A stretch of 25,773 bases of DNA from a virus. A program made the translations under genes and the position numbers. Where the stretch lies: positions 1-25,773 of the IMG/VR virus record IMGVR_UViG_3300031758_000505; one strand, written 5' to 3'. Below are positions 1 through 5,730 of the stretch, in pieces (the first letter of the stretch is position 1; each line of letters starts with the position of its first letter). Below the pieces are notes generated by a model. That model was not told where the DNA came from. It worked only from the letters and a program-made list of their open reading frames with translations, and did no database searches.

Positions 1-227
1 ATCACGGCAGCATCGTTAACACCATCGGGCAACGCATTTGCTGCAACCTGCAATGGCAAAAAGAAGAGAAAGCAAACGCATCTCTCATCGCTAACGCCCC
101 AACCATGCTGGAAGCACTCATCGACCTTGTCGCGCAGGTAGAAGACCTACCCAACGCACAAGACGCACAACCTTGGCTCGACAAGGCAAAGCAAGCAATC
201 GAAAAAGCAACCACTCCACAACCATGA
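1..227 (+). CDS. Partial small phage protein (C-terminal 74 residues)
   Basis: This reading frame is open from the left window edge (first full codon at position 3) and stops with TGA at 225-227, so only its C-terminal part is present. The visible protein contains NASLIANAPTMLEALIDLV. That resembles the 'NAxLIAxAPxLLEAL' signature common in small early phage proteins of unknown function, which I know from family recognition and have not searched. The rest is charged and probably helical. The stop overlaps the next start as ATGA, so the two are probably co-translated. Its own start is outside the window, and no function can be assigned. Confidence 0.7.
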   Translation, partial: HGSIVNTIGQRICCNLQWQKEEKANASLIANAPTMLEALIDLVAQVEDLPNAQDAQPWLDKAKQAIEKATTPQP

Positions 228-655
228 ACCTATACGAACACGCAGACGAACCAACACCGCCAAAACCCGACTATGACCCAGCAATGGACATAGACAACAT
301 CCACGGCATGGAACAACTAATCGACAATGCACCTGCACTGATCCAAGCCGCAGCGCATGTCATGCAGATCCAGCCCGACGACATCACGGGGAGACGCAGC
401 ACACAAGCTGTGTCCCTCGCTCGCAAGATCGTGATGACGCTCTGGTCAGAGTCTCATTCCCTCCAGGACTCATGCAAGATCGTCGGTAAGGCAAACCACA
501 CGAGCGCACACTATGCACGGCGCACAATCCATGAGAAACTCCTCCACTGTTCAAAGACCAGAGAGCGAGTCCGAAAAGTTTTGCAAAAATATTCAGAAAT
601 TATTCTTGCAGAGAGCAACAAAACCGAACAAAGTAACTCCAGCGCACCTTTCTGA
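224..655 (+). CDS. DnaA domain IV-like DNA-binding protein
   Basis: This 143-residue protein resembles the C-terminal DNA-binding domain (domain IV) of the bacterial initiator DnaA without the AAA+ ATPase part. Around residues 55-65 it has DITGRRSTQAVSLARKIVM, which parallels the basic loop and helix of DnaA (LLSKRRSRSVARPRQMAM in E. coli). Around residues 85-100 it has GKANHTSAHYARRTI, which parallels the DnaA signature GRDHTTVLHACRKI. The signature Asp is Asn here and the Val is Ala, so DNA specificity may differ. The N-terminal 40 residues are acidic, Pro-rich and probably flexible. An ATG at 224 overlapping the upstream stop was preferred over an in-frame upstream start at 173. It heads the recombination genes and may bind the phage origin or act as a regulator. 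The fold assignment is fairly secure; the role is inferred. Confidence 0.75.
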   Translation: MNLYEHADEPTPPKPDYDPAMDIDNIHGMEQLIDNAPALIQAAAHVMQIQPDDITGRRSTQAVSLARKIVMTLWSESHSLQDSCKIVGKANHTSAHYARRTIHEKLLHCSKTRERVRKVLQKYSEIILAESNKTEQSNSSAPF

Positions 656-685
656 GGTGCCACTATCACCAAACCATACATACAC

Positions 686-1273
686 ATGAACCTAGAACAT
701 AGCACACCCGAACTCTTCACAGCACTTGCCAAAATGCAAGGCGAAGTGGAGAACGCCACCAAGAGCAGCACCAATCCCCATTTCCGCAGCAAGTATGCGG
801 ATCTCGCGGAAGTGTTGAATACCGTTCGCCCAGTGCTGGCAGCAAACGGACTCAGCGTGATCCAGTCGCCATCTTTCGATGGCGCCGTCTGTCACGTTAC
901 CACCACCATCGCTCATAGCGGAGGCGGACACATCAGCGGCACAATCTCCTGCATTCCTGCCAAGCAGGACGGTCAGGGCATTGGAGCCGCCACCACCTAC
1001 CTTCGCCGCTACTCTCTCGCAGCACTTTGCGGAGTCGCCCAGGAGGATGACGATGGCAACACCGCAGCACACAACAAGCCAGCAGTGAATATCACCTCGG
1101 CAGAAGCTGCTCGCATCCGTGAGAACATCGAGAACCTCGGCATTGATGAGGCAGCATTCCTGAAGCACTACGGAGTCAGCGCAGTCGCAGAATTGACTAC
1201 TGACAAAGTCGCAGCGATCAACAAGGCATTCGCAGCCAAAGCATCCAAGAAAACCGAACAACCAAAAGCATGA
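686..1273 (+). CDS. erf: ERF-family single-strand DNA annealing protein
   Basis: This 195-residue protein matches the ERF (essential recombination function) family of phage single-strand annealing recombinases, which pair complementary single strands during recombination and genome circularisation. Family features seen are FRSKYADLAEVLNTVRPVLA near residues 31-52, followed by NGLSVIQS. Further on is the conserved GIGAATTYLRRYSLAALCGV block, ending in the acidic QEDDDGN near residues 118-137. The C-terminal 60 residues are a variable helical tail rich in Ala and Lys. The length is normal for the family. The leader has no Shine-Dalgarno sequence. The stop overlaps the start of the exonuclease gene as ATGA, giving the usual annealase-exonuclease pair. 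Confidence 0.93.
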   Translation: MNLEHSTPELFTALAKMQGEVENATKSSTNPHFRSKYADLAEVLNTVRPVLAANGLSVIQSPSFDGAVCHVTTTIAHSGGGHISGTISCIPAKQDGQGIGAATTYLRRYSLAALCGVAQEDDDGNTAAHNKPAVNITSAEAARIRENIENLGIDEAAFLKHYGVSAVAELTTDKVAAINKAFAAKASKKTEQPKA

Positions 1274-2076
1274 GACAAGCAACCATCGAATACAACCTCG
1301 GCAGAGCATATTATGCTCGATCCGCATCTCCTACTAACCTGAACGGACCAGTGAGTAAATCACTGTTGTGGGACTTCAATCAATCACCATACAAGTGGAG
1401 ACACTCGACAGGGAGAGAGTCCACTAAAGCTATGGATCTCGGAGTGTTAATTCACTCCGCGATTCTGGAGCCGAACATCCCCATCGACCAGGTGGCAGCA
1501 GTCTCTCCATTCTCAGACTTTCGCACGAAAGTGGCGCAAGAATGGCGAGATGATGCGCGAGCGATGGGTAAAATGATCGTCACAGATGCCGACATTCGGG
1601 CAGCTAGTGGATGCGAGGCAGTCTTCTCTGAGGACTACGCGCAACGCTTTGCTGGTGGCTACAAATCTGAGGTGGCAGTCTTCGCTACCATTGGAGCTAC
1701 TGAGATTAAAGGCATGATCGACATCGTGCCTGACAATCTCGACCTACTGGTGGATCTCAAGACCACTGCCAAAATCGGGAATCTTCGGAACATTACTTCC
1801 ACAATCATCGATCGAGGATACCACTGGCAAGCAGGTCTTTACCTCGACCTGTGGAACGCCGCAAGTGGCGAGAAACGCACACGCTTCGTCATCTGCTTCA
1901 TTGAAGTCGATGCGCCACACGAAACGGCATGGGTGGAGTTGAGCAAAGACCTCATCGATGCTGGTCGCGTTGGCTACATGAATGCTGTCGCTAAGTGGCA
2001 AGCATCATGCGCCATGGACTGCTGGTCACGCCAGCATGAGGGTATCACCACAATCGAGAAACCTGCCTACATTTAA
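1270..2076 (+). CDS. RecE/exonuclease VIII-like PD-(D/E)XK nuclease
   Basis: This 268-residue protein is very likely the 5'-3' exonuclease partner of the upstream ERF annealase, resecting double-stranded ends so that single strands can anneal. It shows the order of motifs expected for the putative exodeoxyribonuclease 8 PDDEXK-like domain. First is GVLIHSAILEP with His62. Then come Glu134 in YKSEVAVF, Asp151 in KGMIDIV, Asp162 and Lys164 in LLVDLKTTAK, and the YHWQAGLYLDL block near residues 184-194. All catalytic positions of the PD-(D/E)XK core appear intact. The gene starts with ATG in the ATGA overlap with erf and ends before a 40-base gap. Length is typical of phage RecE-like nuclease domains. 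Confidence 0.9.
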   Translation: MRQATIEYNLGRAYYARSASPTNLNGPVSKSLLWDFNQSPYKWRHSTGRESTKAMDLGVLIHSAILEPNIPIDQVAAVSPFSDFRTKVAQEWRDDARAMGKMIVTDADIRAASGCEAVFSEDYAQRFAGGYKSEVAVFATIGATEIKGMIDIVPDNLDLLVDLKTTAKIGNLRNITSTIIDRGYHWQAGLYLDLWNAASGEKRTRFVICFIEVDAPHETAWVELSKDLIDAGRVGYMNAVAKWQASCAMDCWSRQHEGITTIEKPAYI

Positions 2077-2116
2077 CAATTTGGGGGGAGCGCATCCCAC
2101 ACGCTCAATTTGACTT

Positions 2117-2353
2117 ATGAAAAAGAAATACGATGCAGTCGCCACCGTGGGCAAATACACGGCAAAGGATGGAATAGAGAAAAAACGCTACCTGACGGTG
2201 GGAACGGTCTTTGAAGGAGATGGTAAACTCTCCCTCAAACTCGATGGAGTGCCGGTATCTCCCGATTGGAGTGGGTGGATCTCCTTCTACGAACCAAAAC
2301 CAAGAGACGGTGGTGGTTCTCAGAATAGCGACGATTCTGAAATTCCGTTTTGA
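2117..2353 (+). CDS. Small protein with SSB-like acidic C-terminal tail
   Basis: This 78-residue protein is beta-strand-rich in its first 60 residues (DAVATVGKYT, KKRYLTVGTVFEG, KLSLKLDGVPV, WSGWISFYEP). It then has a Gly/Ser-rich linker and ends in DDSEIPF. That ending closely resembles the acidic tip of bacterial SSB (DDDIPF), the docking site for many repair proteins. It is too short for a full canonical SSB OB-fold, so I do not call it SSB. Similar small proteins with an IPF tail occur in phage recombination modules (recognised, not searched). Its place directly after the ERF and exonuclease genes supports a role in recombination or replication. The 40-base gap before it contains a G-run and a weak GAGCG/CGCTC inverted repeat. 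Confidence 0.8.
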   Translation: MKKKYDAVATVGKYTAKDGIEKKRYLTVGTVFEGDGKLSLKLDGVPVSPDWSGWISFYEPKPRDGGGSQNSDDSEIPF

Positions 2354-2362
2354 TCTAGCACC

Positions 2363-2605
2363 ATGAGCATCTTCGATGACACACCTCTGGAGATTGGCAC
2401 CACCTACTACGATAAGACAATTATCGGGTGGGACGCTGAGACACAGAAATATCTCGTTGCATCTCCTTCACACAAGAAAGACCTCTGGTTATCTAGAGAA
2501 AAAGTGGAATCTACTCACGCCAGCAGTTTGATGGAGGGAGTAGAGTTCCGCGAAGCTAAGCCAGGCAATAGTTACAACACACGATATTTCAGGAGTCGTT
2601 ACTAA
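2363..2605 (+). CDS. Hypothetical 80-residue protein
   Basis: This 80-residue soluble protein has no recognised family. It contains alternating hydrophobic and aromatic segments (TTYYDKTIIGWDAETQKYLVA, KDLWLSREKV) that look like a small beta-rich fold, and a basic C-terminus (NTRYFRSRY). It starts nine bases after the stop of the SSB-tail protein, with no Shine-Dalgarno sequence, so it sits in the same transcription unit. The reading frame has normal codon content and no competing overlap. It may be an accessory factor of the recombination module, but nothing in the sequence shows this. Confidence 0.65.
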   Translation: MSIFDDTPLEIGTTYYDKTIIGWDAETQKYLVASPSHKKDLWLSREKVESTHASSLMEGVEFREAKPGNSYNTRYFRSRY

Positions 2606-2607
2606 TC

Positions 2608-2636
2608 CTGACTGAGCTGCGACAGCACATTATACT
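2608..2636 (+). promoter_or_regulatory. Possible sigma70-like promoter
   Basis: CTGACT at 2608-2613 and TATACT at 2631-2636 are separated by 17 bases. They match the -35 and -10 consensus at four and five of six positions. The site lies in the 75-base gap after the 2605 stop and could start a transcript with a leader of about 38 bases before the ATG at 2681. The leader contains a GCCC/GGGC pair that could form a weak hairpin. Assigned by eye only. Confidence 0.35.
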
Positions 2637-2680
2637 CTCGCCCAGAGGTTCGCAGCAGGGCAAATTTTCCACATAACAAT

Positions 2681-2863
2681 ATGAAACCAAAATACTACAC
2701 AATACTAAGCAATGCGGTCGAGGCTGGATGCCGTCTTGGAGTCCATCGAGCGCACAAACACACCGACGATCCAACATTCGATGAGATCGAGCATCAAGTT
2801 CATGCAGCCATCATGCAGTGCATCGATGAGGTATTCAGCTTTGACGAGGAAGAGCATCCATGA
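2681..2863 (+). CDS. Hypothetical 60-residue protein
   Basis: This 60-residue acidic protein contains an apparent helix with GCRLGVHRAHKHTDDPT followed by a second helix EIEHQVHAAIMQCIDEVF and an acidic tail. The His-rich GxxxGxxRAHKH pattern recurs in small early phage proteins of unknown function, but I cannot name a family. The ATG follows a 75-base gap holding a possible promoter, in an A-rich leader (acataacaat) with no Shine-Dalgarno sequence. The stop overlaps the next start as ATGA, so it begins a coupled run of three small genes. Confidence 0.65.
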   Translation: MKPKYYTILSNAVEAGCRLGVHRAHKHTDDPTFDEIEHQVHAAIMQCIDEVFSFDEEEHP

Positions 2864-3060
2864 AAAACCCAACCACCTACACTATGAAGGAAGCCCAGGA
2901 GCTTGGTTTTGCATCCATCACCGTCCCATACTCCAAGAACTGCAAGGTCGAGCAGCGATACCTTGCCAATGTCCTTCGTGATATGGCTGGAGTCAGGCAC
3001 TGCCTCATCGAGACAGGGCATGGAACCGAAGTTGGACGACTCAAAATCGAACTGAAATGA
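2860..3060 (+). CDS. Hypothetical 66-residue protein
   Basis: This 66-residue protein of unknown family starts in an ATGA overlap with the preceding gene and ends in an ATGA overlap with the following one. That arrangement supports it as a real translated frame. It has a short amphipathic N-terminal helix (TMKEAQELGFASITVPY), a central basic helix (VEQRYLANVLRDMA) and a beta-like C-terminus (RHCLIETG, VGRLKIEL). It has no signal peptide or membrane segment. It could be a small regulatory or anti-host protein, but no motif indicates a function. Confidence 0.62.
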   Translation: MKNPTTYTMKEAQELGFASITVPYSKNCKVEQRYLANVLRDMAGVRHCLIETGHGTEVGRLKIELK

Positions 3061-3257
3061 ACCTATTCGATATGCCAGAGGAGTTATCTCCCCGACTACA
3101 GTGGATGGAGGAGCAGGAGATCCACACCATGAAGACAAGAGACAATCGATGGGTAGCATACAAAAGCGAGACATCGCATAACTACACCCACGATGACGAG
3201 ATCGACGCAGTGGTCGGTCTGGCGAAGAAACTCAAAATCAAACTTTGGAAAGAATAA
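3057..3257 (+). CDS. Hypothetical 66-residue protein
   Basis: This 66-residue charged soluble protein starts in an ATGA overlap with the gene upstream and stops three bases before the next ATG. The middle (NRWVAYKSETSHNYTHDDEIDAV) and the C-terminal amphipathic helix (VVGLAKKLKIKLWKE) suggest a small alpha/beta fold. No known family, metal site or DNA-binding motif is evident. Its position within a compact early operon is the only clue to its role. Confidence 0.62.
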   Translation: MNLFDMPEELSPRLQWMEEQEIHTMKTRDNRWVAYKSETSHNYTHDDEIDAVVGLAKKLKIKLWKE

Positions 3258-3260
3258 CAT

Positions 3261-3599
3261 ATGAAACCAGAACAACAACGAATTAAAATTGCTGAAGTTT
3301 GCGGGTGGACTGAAATATCAGAAAGATGCATGTGGGGATTGGCACCGAACGCGATTGACGACGGAACGGAAAATTGCTTGCGGCATTTTCCTAAATACGA
3401 ATCAGACCTAAACGCGATGCATGAGGCGGAGAAATCGCTAGATGACGATTTAGATTTAGACTATTCAGAAAATCTTGAGTCAGTCACTGGAACTAGGTGG
3501 GGTGCTAACAATTCTTACGATATGAGCAAATATAGATCAGCCACCGCCGCGCAACGCGCAGAAGCATTTCTGAAAACACTTAATCTTTGGACGGAATGA
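3261..3599 (+). CDS. Phage ABA-sandwich domain protein
   Basis: This 112-residue protein resembles the small 'phage ABA sandwich' family of unknown function. It opens with RIKIAEVCGWTE, continues with CLRHFPKYESDLNAMHEAEKSL (YxxDLNAMHEAE is the recognisable core) and ends with the ATAAQRAEAFLKTLNLW motif typical of these proteins. The gene is visibly more AT-rich than its neighbours (runs such as aattaaaatt and gatttagattta), so it may have been acquired separately. It ends in an ATGA overlap with the next gene. Family recognition is fairly confident; the biochemical role is unknown. Confidence 0.78.
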   Translation: MKPEQQRIKIAEVCGWTEISERCMWGLAPNAIDDGTENCLRHFPKYESDLNAMHEAEKSLDDDLDLDYSENLESVTGTRWGANNSYDMSKYRSATAAQRAEAFLKTLNLWTE

Positions 3600-3856
3600 A
3601 CTCAATCACCATTTACCTGATCTTCATCCGCCCCAGGGGATCACACATCTGGACGCAATGGATGAACAAGAATCGCAATCCGTGGAGATCCAGCGAGGCA
3701 GAGAAGGCAAACAAGGAAGCAGTGACCATCGCCAATACTACCGACTATTGTGCCAGAGTCGTGCCGATTCGCTTGCCAAAACTACCTGACAGCACAGGAA
3801 CAACAAACTATTCCGTCCTCGCAGATGGAGACACACTTTACACAACATTCGTATGA
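3596..3856 (+). CDS. Hypothetical 86-residue protein
   Basis: This 86-residue protein starts at the ATG in the ATGA overlap at 3596. A TTG nine bases upstream in the same frame is possible but less likely. It begins with a hydrophobic strand (ITIYLIFIRPRG) followed by a basic helical region (WMNKNRNPWRSSEAEKANKEA) and strands toward the C-terminus, suggesting a small alpha/beta fold. The N-terminal hydrophobic stretch is short and interrupted by Arg and Pro, so I do not call a signal peptide. The stop overlaps the resolvase start. No function is recognised. Confidence 0.62.
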   Translation: MNSITIYLIFIRPRGSHIWTQWMNKNRNPWRSSEAEKANKEAVTIANTTDYCARVVPIRLPKLPDSTGTTNYSVLADGDTLYTTFV

Positions 3857-4287
3857 CCATAATTGGAATTGACCCAGGCACTAATGGAGGCATCGCATGG
3901 ATCTGGCAGGGGAAACCGTGCGTAGAAAAAATGCCTGATACGCTCAAAGATTTATGGGAGCTATTAGACGAAATCGCAGATCATGATGATTGCAAAGCGT
4001 ACCTTGAAGCAGTCCACAGTTCACCTCAGATGGGCGTGAAAAGCGCATTCACCTTTGGTCAGGGACTTGGACAACTGGAGATGGCACTGACTGCTGCAAG
4101 AATCCCCTTTGAGCGTGTTCGTCCACAGGTATGGCAGAAAACCATGGGATGTATGTCAGGAGGGGATAAGAACGTCACCAAGCGCAGAGCGCAGGAACTC
4201 TTCCCATCGTTGAAGATCACCCACGCCACTGCCGATGCTCTGCTAATCGCTCAATACGGAATCGAGAAAGGAGGGAATCATGCCTAA
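3853..4287 (+). CDS. RuvC-like Holliday junction resolvase
   Basis: This 144-residue protein has an RNase H-like fold of the RuvC type, expected to cleave branched DNA made by recombination or replication before packaging. It opens with IIGIDPGTNGGIAW (catalytic Asp7), has Glu52 in AYLEAVHS followed by the conserved Phe/Gly-rich AFTFGQGLG near residues 66-73, then KNVTKRRAQELFP, and ends with HATADALLIAQYG carrying His124 and Asp128. The four acidic/His catalytic positions look intact and the length fits small phage RuvC-like enzymes. It starts in an ATGA overlap and its end overlaps the replication initiator start by eight bases, linking resolvase and replication genes. Confidence 0.88.
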   Translation: MTIIGIDPGTNGGIAWIWQGKPCVEKMPDTLKDLWELLDEIADHDDCKAYLEAVHSSPQMGVKSAFTFGQGLGQLEMALTAARIPFERVRPQVWQKTMGCMSGGDKNVTKRRAQELFPSLKITHATADALLIAQYGIEKGGNHA

Positions 4288-5008
4288 GCGATACACAGAA
4301 ACACAGAAATGGAGTGATCCATGGTTCCGATCCTTGTCACCCGATGCCAAGCTACTTTGGTTCTGGATGGTAGACAACTGCGACCAGGCGGGAATCATCG
4401 ATCCCGACTTCGCCCTCTGCGAGTTCCAGACAGGAATCAAACGAGCGTTTGAAAAGCTGCAGGAACTGGGTGATCGCATCGCCAGGATCGAGAATGGCAA
4501 ACTCATCATCGTTAAGTTCATCGACTTCCAGCAAGGACGTTTGTCTAGAGATTGCAAGGCGCACAATCCAGTCTTCCAATCCCTCGAAAAGAACGGAATG
4601 CTCGACGAGAATGGCGAAATCAAAGGGTATCCAAAGGGTATCCAAAGGGTATCGATAGGGTATCCATACCCTACTAGTAATAGTAATAGTAATATAAAGA
4701 GTAAATGTACTATTAAGAAAGAAGAGGACGAGACTCCACTCCCATACTGTTCAGATGAGTTCACATCGATCTGGAGCGACTGGGAGCGACATCTGAAAGA
4801 GAAGAAGAAGCCTCTCTCCCCGACTGCGAGGAAGATGCAGTTTGCCAAGCTGAGTGAGATGGGAGAGTCCAGGGCAATCATTGCGCTGAAATATTCGATG
4901 ACCAATGGGTGGCAGGGCATCTACGAGCCAGACAAGAGCAAATCGTCGGCAAGCACCTATGCCTCCCGACACAACGGCAGAGAACAGATCGAGATCCCAG
5001 ACCTATGA
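4280..5008 (+). CDS. Phage replication initiator (O/DnaD-like)
   Basis: This 242-residue protein has the layout of phage replication initiators. The N-terminal part is a winged-helix-like domain of about 110 residues (LSPDAKLLWFWMVDNCDQAG and IKRAFEKLQEL through LIIVKFIDFQQG). Next is a low-complexity linker of about 25 residues rich in Gly, Tyr, Pro, Ser and Asn. The C-terminal domain (IWSDWERHLKEKKKPLSPTARKMQ to YSMTNGWQGIYEP) resembles the tail of DnaD/O-type proteins that contact the helicase loader. The gene lies directly before a DnaC-like loader gene and overlaps it as ATGA. The linker is encoded by an iteron array and an AT-rich run, which is how phage lambda places its origin within gene O. 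The protein would bind these repeats and recruit loader and helicase. Confidence 0.82.
   Translation: MPKRYTETQKWSDPWFRSLSPDAKLLWFWMVDNCDQAGIIDPDFALCEFQTGIKRAFEKLQELGDRIARIENGKLIIVKFIDFQQGRLSRDCKAHNPVFQSLEKNGMLDENGEIKGYPKGIQRVSIGYPYPTSNSNSNIKSKCTIKKEEDETPLPYCSDEFTSIWSDWERHLKEKKKPLSPTARKMQFAKLSEMGESRAIIALKYSMTNGWQGIYEPDKSKSSASTYASRHNGREQIEIPDL
4622..4720. other. Probable replication origin: iterons plus AT-rich region inside the initiator gene
   Basis: Four consecutive 11-base units lie at 4622-4632, 4633-4643, 4644-4654 and 4655-4665: AAAGGGTATCC twice, AAAGGGTATCG and ATAGGGTATCC. The last unit forms an inverted repeat with ATACCC at 4666-4671. Directly after come three TAGTAA units at 4675-4692 and then AT-rich sequence to about 4720, a candidate unwinding region. 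The array lies in the linker-coding part of the initiator gene, as in the lambda O gene. Each unit also contains a 9-mer such as GTATCCAAA that matches the DnaA box TTATCCACA at seven of nine bases. Origin function is inferred from architecture. Confidence 0.65.
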
Positions 5009-5730
5009 ACGAAGAGCAAAAACAAGCAGCAAAATTCCTCGCCAATATCGACGAGATGATCGCAACCATGCCAGATGACGAAGAGACTCCAGCATTTGCA
5101 CAGAATTACCCCTCAGAGAGCGTTTCAGCGATTCCGAGGGTGGACACACCGCTAGTAGACTTCCCAGACCGTCACGGTCGAAATCTGGAGCTTTACGGAG
5201 AAGAATGGAAGAAGGCATACTTCAAGGCACTCGCAATCGCGGAAGCCGGCGGCATCATCATCGCCTATGGACTCCGAGGCACCGGCAAAACGCAAATCGC
5301 TTGCGAGATTGCTCGCAATGCCAAGTTCCAGAATCCGCACCTTCCCAAAAAGCTGTGGAATATGTCACATGTTCCTCTTTATCGGTCAGCAATCTATGCA
5401 AAGGCGATGGATATCTTCATCGATCTCAAAAACGGATTCAATCGGAAGAATGAACCAAGCGAGAAAGAAGTCATCCATCGATTAGTGGAAGCTGTGTTCC
5501 TCGTCATCGATGAGGCACATGTTCGTGGCGAGACGAAGTATGAGGACGATAAACTCACTCACATAATCGATAAGAGATACGATTCAATGCGCCCGACCAT
5601 GCTCATCACGAATCTCGAGAAAAAAGATTTTGCCGCTACCTTATCACCGAGTATTCTTTCGAGGATCTCCGAGATCGGTGGAGGCATTGAATGCAACTGG
5701 CAATCCTACAGAACCAAGAAAACACTGTGA
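5005..5730 (+). CDS. DnaC-like replicative helicase loader (AAA+ ATPase)
   Basis: This 241-residue AAA+ ATPase probably loads the replicative helicase at the phage origin. It has Walker A GLRGTGKT at residues 89-96, Walker B VFLVIDEAH at about 164-172, a sensor-1-like ITN near 201-203 and an Arg-finger-like SRI near 219-221. The first 70 residues are acidic and likely form the helicase-contact region. The ATG at 5005 in the ATGA overlap with the initiator gene was chosen over an in-frame start at 4909, because that extra part only repeats the initiator's coding DNA in another frame. The stop overlaps the methyltransferase GTG start as GTGA. The phage would need a host or distant phage helicase, as none is in the window. 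Confidence 0.88.
   Translation: MNEEQKQAAKFLANIDEMIATMPDDEETPAFAQNYPSESVSAIPRVDTPLVDFPDRHGRNLELYGEEWKKAYFKALAIAEAGGIIIAYGLRGTGKTQIACEIARNAKFQNPHLPKKLWNMSHVPLYRSAIYAKAMDIFIDLKNGFNRKNEPSEKEVIHRLVEAVFLVIDEAHVRGETKYEDDKLTHIIDKRYDSMRPTMLITNLEKKDFAATLSPSILSRISEIGGGIECNWQSYRTKKTL

Noticed and set aside
692-1327. A 211-codon antisense frame across the ERF gene
   Set aside because: The translation is Cys/Gly-rich with no known motif and lies opposite a well-supported ERF gene.
2077-2116. Terminator between the exonuclease and SSB-tail genes
   Set aside because: Only a five-base GAGCG/CGCTC stem with no T-run; too weak to call.
4622-4692. CRISPR-like repeat array
   Set aside because: The 11-base repeats are directly adjacent without spacers and lie in a coding linker; iterons explain them better.
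4243-4920. A 225-codon antisense frame across the initiator gene
   Set aside because: Low-complexity Ser/Leu/Phe-rich translation opposite a supported gene, and its repeats only mirror the iteron array.
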